A program made the translations under genes and the position numbers. Source: Limnoraphis robusta CS-951 (GTDB lineage: Bacteria; Cyanobacteriota; Cyanobacteriia; Cyanobacteriales; Microcoleaceae). Taken from it: a stretch of DNA of 23,917 nt. Positions 1 to 9,500 of this stretch are shown here, piece by piece. The notes below the pieces were generated by a model that saw nothing but the letters and a program-made list of their open reading frames with translations, had not been told where the DNA came from and did no database searches. Location of the stretch: NCBI RefSeq assembly GCF_000972705.2, contig NZ_LATL02000264.1, positions 1-23,917 of the forward strand. Direction: 5' to 3'. Each line of letters starts with the position of its first letter. The first letter of the stretch is position 1.

Positions 1-29
1 CCCCCAACCCCCAACCCCTAAGATTGATA

Positions 30-58
30 TTGATGAAAGGATCAAATTTCGCTACAAT
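30..58 (+). promoter_or_regulatory. candidate sigma-70 promoter of recA
   Basis: A TTGATG -35 hexamer (30-35) and a TACAAT -10 hexamer (53-58) are separated by exactly 17 bp. Transcription would start near 65, leaving a 5' UTR of about 170-185 nt before recA. No obvious cyanobacterial LexA-like box was recognised around it. This is motif matching only. Confidence 0.5.
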
Positions 59-235
59 GAGCGAACGTCAGTAAAAAACGAGTCAAGAGATCGGCGCTGT
101 CGAAACAGACGCTATATCACATCTTGTAAATTAATCCAATGAGCGCCGAGTGAGAAGCCAGTCAAGCTGGTAAGATACGAGCATATATCCGTTTGACCCG
201 GCTCAGTATAAAAAACCCCTACCAAAATCGTAAAA

Positions 236-1327
236 ATGGGATCAAAGCGAATGGCTACAAAAGTTGGCGATAACGCCGAAAAGCAAAAAGCATTAACTCA
301 GGTTCTCAACCAAATAGAACGGAACTTCGGAAAAGGAGCAATTGTCCGTTTAGGTGATGCTCCCCGCATGAAGGTAGAAACCATTCCCAGTGGAGCATTA
401 ACCTTAGATTTAGCCCTCGGTGGGGGAATACCGAAAGGACGAGTGATTGAAATTTATGGGCCAGAAAGTTCCGGGAAAACCACTTTAGCCTTACACGCGA
501 TCGCCGAAGTCCAAAGAGCCGGAGGAGTCGCCGCCTTTGTCGATGCGGAACACGCCCTAGATCCCAGTTACGCATCCGTTTTAGGCGTGGATATTGAGAA
601 CCTGCTGGTGTCTCAACCCGATACCGGAGAAATGGCATTAGAAGTCGTCGATCAACTCGTGCGTTCAGTTGCGGTTGATATTGTCGTCATTGACTCCGTA
701 GCCGCTTTAGTTCCCCGTGCAGAAATCGAAGGAGAAATGGGCGATGCTCACATGGGGTTACAGGCGCGTTTAATGAGCCAAGCCCTACGGAAAATTACAG
801 GTAATATTGGTAAGTCCGGTTGTACGGTTATTTTCCTCAACCAATTGCGTCAGAAAATTGGAATTACCTACGGAAACCCCGAAACCACAACAGGCGGAAA
901 TGCGCTGAAGTTTTACTGTTCAGTTCGGCTCGATATTCGCCGCATTCAAACCTTGAAAAAAGGTACAGATGAATATGGAATTCGGGCTAAAGTTAAAGTC
1001 GCAAAAAACAAAGTTGCGCCGCCTTTCCGCATCGCTGAATTTGATATTATCTTTGGAAAAGGCATCTCAACCTTAGGCTGTTTAGTTGATTTAGCCGAAG
1101 AAACAGGCGTGATCAAACGCAAGGGTTCATGGTACAGCTTTGACAGTGATAATATTGGTCAAGGTCGAGACAAAACGATTATTTACATGGAAGAAAACCC
1201 TGAGTTTACCGCAAAAATAGAAAAGTTAGTTCGAGAAAAACTTGAGAGCGGTGCTGTCGTTTCTTCTAACTCAGTCGGACACGTTGATGATGCTGAGGAT
1301 GAAGAATTTACAGCAGAAGAAGAATAA
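236..1327 (+). CDS. recA: recombinase RecA
   Basis: RecA is the DNA-dependent ATPase that forms filaments on single-stranded DNA and carries out strand exchange in recombination and the SOS response. In the 363-residue frame the Walker A motif GPESSGKT lies at about 75-82, the Walker B strand (DIVVIDS) at 148-154, and the DNA-binding loop 2 region ([11 protein letters not shown]) at about 217-227. The acidic C-terminal tail ([13 protein letters not shown]) is usual for RecA. Length and sequence are typical of cyanobacterial RecA. The ATG at 236 gives the longest frame, but the ATG at 251 ([12 protein letters not shown]) matches the usual N-terminus better; neither has a strong Shine-Dalgarno sequence. 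The gene stands alone, with a terminator about 140 nt downstream. Confidence 0.97.
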   Translation: MGSKRMATKVGDNAEKQKALTQVLNQIERNFGKGAIVRLGDAPRMKVETIPSGALTLDLALGGGIPKGRVIEIYGPESSGKTTLALHAIAEVQRAGGVAAFVDAEHALDPSYASVLGVDIENLLVSQPDTGEMALEVVDQLVRSVAVDIVVIDSVAALVPRAEIEGEMGDAHMGLQARLMSQALRKITGNIGKSGCTVIFLNQLRQKIGITYGNPETTTGGNALKFYCSVRLDIRRIQTLKKGTDEYGIRAKVKVAKNKVAPPFRIAEFDIIFGKGISTLGCLVDLAEETGVIKRKGSWYSFDSDNIGQGRDKTIIYMEENPEFTAKIEKLVREKLESGAVVSSNSVGHVDDAEDEEFTAEEE

Positions 1328-1342
1328 AATCAACGTTTTGGG

Positions 1343-1377
1343 ATTAGGAATTAGGAGTTAGGAGTTAGGAGTTAGGG
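1343..1377 (+). repeat. heptamer tandem repeat (RTTAGGR), 5 units
   Basis: Five consecutive 7-bp units follow the recA stop codon: ATTAGGA twice, GTTAGGA twice and GTTAGGG. This is the short tandem heptamer type common in cyanobacterial intergenic DNA. A related heptamer array lies at 6519-6587. Confidence 0.85.
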
Positions 1378-1467
1378 TTTATAAATTATCCTGAATCGTG
1401 AAGTTATAACACCCTAATTTCTATTGATTTTAACTAGAAGATTTGACAATTAAAACCAATAAAATAT

Positions 1468-1500
1468 AACCTCCTTAGCCTTAGTGTTGAGGGGGTTTTT
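1468..1500 (+). terminator. Rho-independent terminator downstream of recA
   Basis: AACCTCCTTA (1468-1477) pairs with TGAGGGGGTT (1488-1497), with two G-U wobbles and a 10-nt loop, and T residues follow to 1500. It lies 140 nt after the recA stop and is oriented to end the recA transcript. Confidence 0.65.
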
Positions 1501-2119
1501 CATTGATTAAATGAGTTTCTATAGCAGTACACCCGAAAAACAGGGTTTTTAAATCCTCACTCCAGTAATTTCATAGCAAAACTCTATTGATAAAATAGCG
1601 ATCGCTCTCTGTCTCCGTAAATTTACTGAATTTCTATTGATAGAGATAAAATCTAAAATCCGTAATTTCCCTCTGTACTTTGCTTGGGGTTGGCAGTATA
1701 ACTGACATAGAGCAAAAAATTATATCAAAAGGAAGAGGACAAACCTCTTCTGAACGGATAGCAAGATGGATGTCGGAAGCGATGTGTAGGCCAATCCACT
1801 ACGTAGCTGTGACGAATCCTTAAATGTCTGGAACAAAACCCCACACATTTTAATCAGCCTGAAGAGGACTTTCTTCACTCTGATCGAGTTTACTTTCCCT
1901 GCGTGAACAGACCTGAAAAGTCAAAAATTGCTTCGCTTCTTACATACATATCTCATTAGGTGTTTTTTCAGTAGATAACGGCTTTGAATAAACCTTCAGG
2001 TTAGCTTTCCCGTTAGATACTGGCAGCTTGCATCGGTTACATTATCAAATTTTTAATCTATGTCTTACATCAGACATGGAAAATTAACTTGCCTTTCACT
2101 TTTTTAGAGGTGTTGTATC
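1501..2119. other. gene-free leader upstream of the calpain-like gene, with hairpins
   Basis: About 620 bp without a convincing coding frame. It holds a HIP1 site near 1598. A 7-bp hairpin GAAGAGG/CCTCTTC lies at 1732-1750. A longer hairpin at 1853-1884 has ATCAG/CTGAT and TGAAGA/TCTTCA stems separated by a 2x2 internal loop, closed by a 6-nt loop. No known riboswitch or ncRNA family was recognised. It probably contains the promoter and 5' UTR of the gene starting at 2120. Confidence 0.5.
1853..1884. other. hairpin in the leader of the calpain-like gene
   Basis: ATCAG (1853-1857) pairs with CTGAT (1880-1884) and TGAAGA (1860-1865) pairs with TCTTCA (1872-1877), with a symmetric CC/CT internal loop. 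It ends 235 nt before the start codon. It is not followed by a T-run, so it does not look like a terminator. Confidence 0.5.
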
Positions 2120-5100
2120 GTGTTTGAAATTGAGAATTTTTCGTTATCAGGGACAGTATCTACTGATTCAGAGATTGCCATTGCCAACATTCTGAATGGT
2201 TCTTCTTCAAATGATTCCCTCGTTGCAAGAGAGGAACCAGACAGCCTGTTTGGTTTAGCAGGTAACGACACAATGCTAGGGGGCGGTGGAGACGACTGGC
2301 TCAGTGGTAACGAAGGCAGAGACTGGCTCAGTGGAAATCAAGGCCAGGATACAGCCTACGGTGGAAAAGACCAAGACACCCTTTATGGGGGTCAGGGGAG
2401 TGATCTTCTTTCGGGCAATTCAGCCGACGACTGGCTCAGTGGAAATCGAGAGTCGGATTCGATCTACGGGGGCGAAGAAAATGACATCCTCTATGGAGGT
2501 GAGGGAGATGATCTGCTATCCGGAGATGAGGGTAATGACACAATCTCAGGCGACAAAGGTTTAGACACGCTGATAGGCGGTGATGGACAAGATATATTCA
2601 TAATCGGTTCGGGGACTGGAGGCTCAAACGCTGGTAGTTCTGATTTTATCCGGGATTTTGACCCCGATGAAGACCAAATTCAGTTGGAAAATGGTCTAAC
2701 TTTTGATGACTTGATTTTGACCGATACAGAAAATCGTGTCACCATCCAAATTGCTGAAACGGGTGAATTTCTGGCGGTTGTTCAAGGAATTGATACAGAT
2801 AGTCTCCAGCGAGATAGCTTCTTACCTTTGACCAGTGAGCCGCCAGAACCAGAAGAACCAACCCCGACAACCGAACCGGAACCCGAACCCGAACCCGAAC
2901 CTACGCCTGAAGTGGTTGCTCCACCCATAGTTGACCCAGATCCAACACCGGAACCCGAACCGGAACCGGAACCCGAACCCGAACCCGAACCCGAACCCGA
3001 GCCGGAACCTGAACCCGAACCTGAGCCGGAACCGGAACCTGAACCTGAACCTGAACCCGAACCCGAACCGGAACCCGAACCCGAGCCGGAACCCGAACCG
3101 GAAGATACAGATAATACCTTAGCAACGGCTCGGAACATAACTGATAATCCCCAAACCTTCAGTGATTCTCTAGGAGAGTCAGATCTGGTTGATCTCTACA
3201 AATTTGAGTTCGATCAAGTTAGCCGTCTCAATGTGAAACTGGATGGTTTGAGTGCGGATGCGGATTTAACACTCATTCAAGATTTGAATGAAAACGGAGA
3301 AATTGACGAGGATGAATTGCTAGAGTTTTCCTTGGAAGCAGGTAATACCTCCGAAGAGTTAGACGCAATTTTAGAGGCGGGAACTTACTTTGTCCAAGTT
3401 GATCAATTCTCAGGGGATACCAACTACACTTTAGAATTCTCTAGTCAACAAGCTGAAGAACTAGCCGAAGATGGTGCAGGTAATACTTTAGCGAATGCTC
3501 AGAATTTAGACCTTACCGATAGTCCCCAAACAGTCAATGATTTTGTCGGAGATTTAGATCCAGTAGATCTCTATAAACTTGAGATCGATCAACTCAGCCG
3601 TATCAATGTGAAACTGGATGGCTTGAGTGCGGATGCGGATTTAACACTCATTCAAGATTTGAACAATAACGGGGAGATTGAGGATGACGAATTTCTAGAG
3701 TTTTCCTTGGAAGCAGGTAATACCTCCGAAGAGTTGGATACGATTTTAGAGGCGGGAACTTACTTTATCCAAGTTGAGCAATTCTCCGGGGATACCACCT
3801 ACTCTCTGGAATTATCCAGCGAACCGCTTGAAGAAGAACCGGAAGATCTTGCAGGTAATACCTTAGCAGAGGCTCAGGATCTAAGCATTACCGACACCCC
3901 TCAAACCGTCAGTGATTTTGTTGGAGACTTAGATCCAGTTGATCTCTATAAATTTGAGATCGATCAAGAGAGTCGTCTCAATGTAACCCTGGATGGTTTG
4001 AGTGCGGATGCGGATTTAACACTCATTCAAGATTTGAACAATAACGGGGAGATTGATTTTGATGAATTTCTGGATTCTTCCTCTAAATCGGATAATAACT
4101 CTGAACAGTTAGACACGATTTTAGAGGCGGGAACTTACTTTATTCAAGTTGAACAATTCGAGGGTGATACAACTTACACCTTGGAATACTCCCGTGAACA
4201 AACTGATGAAATACCAGAAGATGGTGCAGGTAATGAATTAGCAGAGGCTCAGGATCTAAGCATTACCGAAACCCCTCAATCAATTAGTGATTTCGTTGGA
4301 GATTTAGATCCAGTTGATCTCTATCAACTTGAGATTGATCAACCGACTATTCTAGATGCGAAATTGAACGGCTTGAGTGCGGATGCGGATCTGGTACTCT
4401 ATCAGGATAGTGACGGAGATGGAGAACTAGGACCCGATGAAATTGTCTCTGTATCTGAACAATCGGGTACTGCTGATGAAAGTATTGAAAACATCACTCT
4501 CGATGCGGGAACATATTTCCTTGCAGTAAAACAATTTGAAGGAGACACGAACTACAACCTGAGTGTAGCAGGGGTTGCCGGAACGATAGCCGAAGATTTG
4601 GCGGGCGACGGGCCGAGCAGCGCTCGTGTGTTGCCACTAAACGGTACGGTAGAACTGTACGACTACCTTGGCGGAACCGATACGGTGGATACCTATCGCC
4701 TTGAGGTGTTTAATGGGGGCTATTTAGATGTACTCGCTATCGGTGAAGATGCGAACCTCGAACTGACCCTCTGGAGCGACCTGAATAACAACAATCAGTT
4801 GGACGATGATGAAACGATTGCCCAGGAAACTGATGCAATCTTCCTAGATTTCATTGACTCCGGTACTTACTTTGTTAATGTCACTGCTCCCGAAGGAGCA
4901 ACGCTCTACGGAATTTCAGCCCTCTCTGAACCCGGTAGTTCTGTCGAGAATGAAAGCTATAACCCGCTTTTCCCAGGTGTTTCCTTTCCAGGTATTCTCG
5001 ATGAAGATGACTTTATTGAAGATCGGGGACAGTCTGCCGATCCCTATCTCCTGTCATTTGTAGAGCCTGGGTTAACGGTTACCATAAGTCAGGAATCGGA

Positions 5101-6343
5101 AGATTTCAATGCTTCCCTCTCTGTAGTGGATCTGATTACTGGCGAAACGATTGCTACTAATGATGCTAATACCGAGGGTGGAGACTCCGATGCTCAAGTG
5201 AGTTTCACAGCAGAAGAAGGGAAACAATATGTGGTGTATGCCTCTAGTACGAGTGCTGATAGTGGTGGGGAGTACACCCTGAACACTACGGTAACAGGAA
5301 CACCGACCAATAATGTCAGCCCTCCGTTAGATTCTACCCAAGGGCAGCCGACATCAACCTTTACCAATTACAGCTACAAACCGCCAATAAATTATTCTTT
5401 CACCTATCAGCCTCTGGCAGGCGGTAAGGTCGAGGATAATTTAATCCGAATCCGTGATGTCAACCAGGGTTCTTTCGGTAACTGCTACTTTCTTGCAGCC
5501 CTGACAGCCACATTCGGAAAAATTGAACCAAACCTCAGCAATGCTAATACTAAGGAGAGTGTAGTCCTGCAAAATAACATTAATCCAGGCGATAACGACA
5601 GCTACAACTTCGTGTTGTACAAGCAGGGCCAAAAAACCGAATACACTGTGGATAACCAAGTAGTAATCCGTGACACTGAAGATAATAAAGAAGATAACGG
5701 AAAAGGTACATTGTTTGGGACAACATGGCCATCTGTTTATTCAGTCAAACCGACCGATGCGTCAGACAAATCTATTTGGGCTTCTCTTTATGAACGAGTC
5801 CACGCACTATCAAAGGGTAGCTACGATTTGGCGGGCAATGGTGGTACAGCCAGCGCAGCTCTTCTCGATATTACGGGCAAGACGAACGATAATTTAACCT
5901 ACTTCAATTGGGACTCTAACAAGTTAGAATTTGAGCAGTACCAGTCTGTAACTTTCAAGGAGAATACAGATCCAACACAGAGCAGTTTTAGTTTTGGGTT
6001 TGATCGCAAAGACTTTTCTAAACCAGAAGATATCTTCGAGAGCATTCAAACGACCTTAAATGAAGGTGGTTATGCTGCCGCAGGAACCAAAGGCGGAGGA
6101 AATGACACCAAGGTCTTATATGGCGGGGTACTATACGAAAGCCATGCTTACAGTATCCACAATGCCTATGAGCAAAATGGTGAGAAGTTGATCCTACTGC
6201 GGAATCCCCACGGGAATGACAATGGTAACAATGTGTTCGCAGAAGAAGATCCGAATAAGAACAATTTGCAGGATGGGTTTATAACCATCAAATTTGATGC
6301 GTTTATCGAGAACTTTGATAACTTGAGTTTGTTGAAGGCATAG
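2120..6343 (+). CDS. RTX / PPC-repeat protein with C-terminal calpain-like (C2) cysteine protease domain
   Basis: A 1407-residue acidic protein, very probably exported. The GTG start has an AGAGG ribosome binding site 9 nt upstream. Residues about 40-165 carry glycine/aspartate nonapeptide-type calcium-binding repeats (GGxGxDxL), ending in the usual FxxxxDxIxL...LTFDDLIL capping segment (to about 205). Residues 240-328 are a Glu-Pro linker. Residues 332-815 hold four PPC-like beta modules of 125 residues, each with an EF-hand-like DxNxNGEID loop (degenerate in the fourth). Two diverged PPC-like modules follow (about 827-935 and 951-1061). Residues about 1103-1404 match the calpain catalytic core: Cys1122 in [13 protein letters not shown], His1342 in ESHAYSI, Asn1362 in LRNPHG. 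There is no recognisable N-terminal signal peptide; RTX proteins normally leave by a type I system using a C-terminal signal, which cannot be verified here. No transporter genes are adjacent. The substrate is unknown. Confidence 0.9.
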   Translation: MFEIENFSLSGTVSTDSEIAIANILNGSSSNDSLVAREEPDSLFGLAGNDTMLGGGGDDWLSGNEGRDWLSGNQGQDTAYGGKDQDTLYGGQGSDLLSGNSADDWLSGNRESDSIYGGEENDILYGGEGDDLLSGDEGNDTISGDKGLDTLIGGDGQDIFIIGSGTGGSNAGSSDFIRDFDPDEDQIQLENGLTFDDLILTDTENRVTIQIAETGEFLAVVQGIDTDSLQRDSFLPLTSEPPEPEEPTPTTEPEPEPEPEPTPEVVAPPIVDPDPTPEPEPEPEPEPEPEPEPEPEPEPEPEPEPEPEPEPEPEPEPEPEPEPEPEPEDTDNTLATARNITDNPQTFSDSLGESDLVDLYKFEFDQVSRLNVKLDGLSADADLTLIQDLNENGEIDEDELLEFSLEAGNTSEELDAILEAGTYFVQVDQFSGDTNYTLEFSSQQAEELAEDGAGNTLANAQNLDLTDSPQTVNDFVGDLDPVDLYKLEIDQLSRINVKLDGLSADADLTLIQDLNNNGEIEDDEFLEFSLEAGNTSEELDTILEAGTYFIQVEQFSGDTTYSLELSSEPLEEEPEDLAGNTLAEAQDLSITDTPQTVSDFVGDLDPVDLYKFEIDQESRLNVTLDGLSADADLTLIQDLNNNGEIDFDEFLDSSSKSDNNSEQLDTILEAGTYFIQVEQFEGDTTYTLEYSREQTDEIPEDGAGNELAEAQDLSITETPQSISDFVGDLDPVDLYQLEIDQPTILDAKLNGLSADADLVLYQDSDGDGELGPDEIVSVSEQSGTADESIENITLDAGTYFLAVKQFEGDTNYNLSVAGVAGTIAEDLAGDGPSSARVLPLNGTVELYDYLGGTDTVDTYRLEVFNGGYLDVLAIGEDANLELTLWSDLNNNNQLDDDETIAQETDAIFLDFIDSGTYFVNVTAPEGATLYGISALSEPGSSVENESYNPLFPGVSFPGILDEDDFIEDRGQSADPYLLSFVEPGLTVTISQESEDFNASLSVVDLITGETIATNDANTEGGDSDAQVSFTAEEGKQYVVYASSTSADSGGEYTLNTTVTGTPTNNVSPPLDSTQGQPTSTFTNYSYKPPINYSFTYQPLAGGKVEDNLIRIRDVNQGSFGNCYFLAALTATFGKIEPNLSNANTKESVVLQNNINPGDNDSYNFVLYKQGQKTEYTVDNQVVIRDTEDNKEDNGKGTLFGTTWPSVYSVKPTDASDKSIWASLYERVHALSKGSYDLAGNGGTASAALLDITGKTNDNLTYFNWDSNKLEFEQYQSVTFKENTDPTQSSFSFGFDRKDFSKPEDIFESIQTTLNEGGYAAAGTKGGGNDTKVLYGGVLYESHAYSIHNAYEQNGEKLILLRNPHGNDNGNNVFAEEDPNKNNLQDGFITIKFDAFIENFDNLSLLKA
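2836..3102 (+). repeat. GAACCN hexanucleotide repeat encoding a Glu-Pro linker
   Basis: A run dominated by GAACCC, GAACCG, GAACCT and GAGCCG units encodes (Glu-Pro)n, interrupted near 2902-2946 by a short [16 protein letters not shown] segment. The unit is six bases, so changes in copy number keep the reading frame. The opposite strand shows a Gly-Ser frame that is only a shadow of the repeat. Confidence 0.95.
3113..4570 (+). repeat. four tandem 375-bp repeats encoding PPC-like modules
   Basis: The core GGMTTGAGTGCGGATGCGG recurs with exact 375-nt spacing: equivalent codons lie at 3242, 3617, 3992 and 4367. Units 1-3 are nearly identical over about 40 nt around this point; unit 4 is more diverged. 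Unit starts (GNxLA...) lie at 3113, 3482, 3857 and 4232, so unit 1 is 6 nt shorter near its beginning. Confidence 0.9.
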
Positions 6344-6353
6344 TACCCATTCT

Positions 6354-6425
6354 TTATCCCTTTTTTATCCAACTGAGGTCAAATCTTGATTTTTCAAATT
6401 TTCTAAAGTGATAAAAGAGGGATAA
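6354..6425 (+). terminator. long inverted repeat between convergent genes, possible terminator of the calpain-like gene
   Basis: TTATCCCTTTTTTATC (6354-6369) pairs with GATAAAAGAGGGATAA (6410-6425) over 16 bp. The single non-Watson-Crick position is a G-U wobble on the + strand RNA but an A-C mismatch on the - strand RNA, so the structure favours the + transcript. The loop is 40 nt and no T-run follows, so it may be a 3'-end stabilising stem rather than a classical terminator. Confidence 0.45.
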
Positions 6426-6518
6426 TCGGTAGCCTTTCTCGCAACTGAAAGTTATAGCAGTCGCGCCTGACAATTAGGACAGAGCTTTTCTTTAAAACTT
6501 AAGCCTAGAAAGAGATTT

Positions 6519-6587
<69 letters not shown>

Positions 6588-9500
6588 CTACGAAGTTAGA
6601 GCCATTCCTGTCGGTTTCCCAACCACTTCTCCGCGCAACATTCGTCCGGCCGCTTCGAGTAACTGTTCTTCGAGATAAGGCTTGGTAAAATACCCTCTCG
6701 CACCTAATTGATAAGCCATCTGGCGGTGTCGATCTGCACCCCGAGACGTTAACATGGCGATCGGCAAATCAATCAAAGCCGGATCTTTCTGCATCCGAGA
6801 CAACAACTCTAAACCATCCATCCGAGGCATTTCAATATCGCAGAAAACGAGATCACAAGGTAAACCCGACTTCAGTTTTTCCCAGGCTTCTTTACCATCA
6901 CGCGCTTCTTCGACTCGATAACCCGATTTCTCAAAGGTAATCGACAACAGACTTCGCACCGTAATCGAATCATCTACAATTAATACCGTCGGCTGAGTCT
7001 TCTGGACTTGCTGTTCAAGCGGCGTAGAAATACCCGTCGGCCAAGGACTTGGTTCCTTGCGAATCCGGCCCATCGCTAAATCAATCAGTTCTAGCACATC
7101 TGCGATCGCCACAATCTGACCATCCCCGAGAACCGTTGCACCCGCCACACCCACAGGCTTCGGCACAGGCCCTTCGAGTTGCTTAATCACAATTTCCTGT
7201 TCCGCTAACACCTGATCCACCATCACCGCCAGATAAGTCCCGGCTGATCGCAAAACAATCACCGAAATCATATCCTCTTCAGTATTCGTCCCGTAAACAT
7301 TACCCCGTCCCAAATGCCGTTTATAGGTCAACAACTCTCGCAAATGACGGAAAGGCAGTAACGACCCCCGCCATTCCAAAGCCTGTTTCCCATCCGCCAT
7401 CATCCGAATTTGCTCACGGGGAATATCAATCATCTCCTCAACCCCATCCATCGGGAAGGCAATCCGAGCGCGATCGCTAATACAACAGAGCGCCCGTGAA
7501 ATACTCATATTCAACGGTAGACGAATCGTAAACGTCGTTCCCTTACCCAAGGTCGAATCGGTGGTAATCGTGCCTCTAATCTCATTTAAACTGGTTCTCA
7601 CCACATCCATCCCCACACCCCGACCCGAAAACTCATCAACTTGGTCTTTCATACTAAAACCGGGATGAAACAGCAAATCGTAAACATCCAAGTTTGACAT
7701 CAAAGCAGCACGTTCCGGTGTCACCAATCCCTTACGAATCGCCTTTTCCTTCACCTTCTCGACATCAATTCCCGCCCCATCATCAGAAATCGAAATCACC
7801 GTCTGATTCCCTTGGTGAAAGAGTTTAATGGCAATCCGACCCTTCGCAGACTTTCCGGCTGCTATCCGCACCGTTTGAGGTTCAATCCCATGAGTAATCG
7901 CATTATTAACCAAATGAATTAGAGGATCATGCAGTTTCCCTAACAACATCTTGTCAATTAAAGTATCTCGACCCTCAACATAAAGTTCAGCCTGTTTGCC
8001 ACACTTAATCGAAATATCTCGCACTGGACGGGCCAAGCGATCCGCTTCTTGGGCGAAAGGTTCCATCCTCGCCTTTGTCAAACCTTCCTCAAGCTGAGTC
8101 GTCACCTGTCGCAATTGACGGCTGACTTGATCCGCCTCTTCCACCAAAAATTCAATATCAGCCGCCGACTCTCGAACCCGCACCACCAACTCAATAATTT
8201 CTTGAGACAAGGTATGAAAAGGCGTAAACCGATCCAATTCTGTTGATTCAAAATCGTCAAACAAGCGTGAAATCGGATCATCAACTCGATTTTTGTGCGG
8301 TTTCTCATCTGCACTGCGAGGACTATTCCAAACTGATTGTTTACGTCCCGACAGTAGCGAAATTTCCAACAGACTTCGCTCGTAAAAATCCTGCATCCGT
8401 TGACCCACATCACTCAACAGCGACACCTGATCGAGTAAATTATCCAAAAACTGCCGCATCCGTTCTTGATCTTGCTCCAAGCTGTTGCGGTTAACCACCA
8501 ACTCACCCATCAAGTTACTGAGATTATCAAGTTGCTTGACTGGAACTTTGGCGATCGGTTCAAAAACACGAGTCTGTTTCGCTCCGTTCCGTTGTCTCAT
8601 CCCCGCCCCACCCGTAGCACCAGGCCCTTCTTCACCGCCTAGTAATTTTTCGAGTTCAGCAAATTCATTATCTTCTTCAAGATCATCATCATCTTCCTCC
8701 TCATCAGAGTGTAAGTCAATCCCATCTTCTGCTTGCAATAAAGCATCAAGATCCGAAAATACACCCGAACCGTCGGAGATCAGTCCCATAGGTTCAGCAT
8801 TCCCTAAATTTTGTTGACTTTCAAGAACCCCCGTATTTTGATTGAGTAATCGTTCTAAATAATCAAAGTCCTCTATCGCTGAAGTCTCCTCAGCAGTCGA
8901 AAAGTCTATTTCGCTGTCAACGGCTTGCTGATCTCGGTTGTCCGTCTCTTCCTCCAAAGAATCAAATAACTCACTAAACAAATTCTGAGAATCTTCTTGA
9001 GAAGTGGTCGTAGAGGAAGTTACCCGTCGTGAAGTCAATGGAGTCGCAGCAATAGTCGTCGTCTCTGGTATAGAATCGGAGACAGAATCCGTCTCCCCAT
9101 CCCCACTGACGAGGTGTTCAAACCAGTCTGTATCATCAGATAACTGCACTGAAGAGGGAGCCGGAGGTTGTGAGAAAGACTCAACCTCCGTCTCTGAAGA
9201 AGCAAACAAATCCTCAAAACTGAGATTTTCCGCTTCTAAATCCGATTGAGAAACTGTTACATTGCCAGAAGTGAACAACGATTGAGAACGATTAACAGTT
9301 TCCCCGGCTCCAATATTCAGCAAATCATCAAAATCTGTTAGATTAAAGTCCCGACTTGATCCGGTGTTCGAGTCAGTCCGTTGTAGTTTTGAGGTCTGAT
9401 TAACGGCTTGTTTATTCTTCGGAACTTGGGAAGAATGGGTTCGGTTTTGCTCCTGAGAGTCTTCACTAAATAGATCCAAAAAGTCGCGGTCAAGAGGAGT

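Noticed and set aside
1..235. LexA/SOS box before recA
   Set aside because: No convincing match to the cyanobacterial or E. coli SOS motifs could be seen; only the promoter-like hexamers were kept.
2782..3138. Gly-Ser repeat frame on the - strand, and Asn-Pro or Arg-Val frames in other registers
   Set aside because: These are shadows of the GAACCN repeat that encodes the Glu-Pro linker of the + strand gene.
8485..8817. Ser-rich frames on the + strand opposite the CheA-type and MCP genes
   Set aside because: Shadows of the acidic Asp/Glu-rich linkers read on the other strand.
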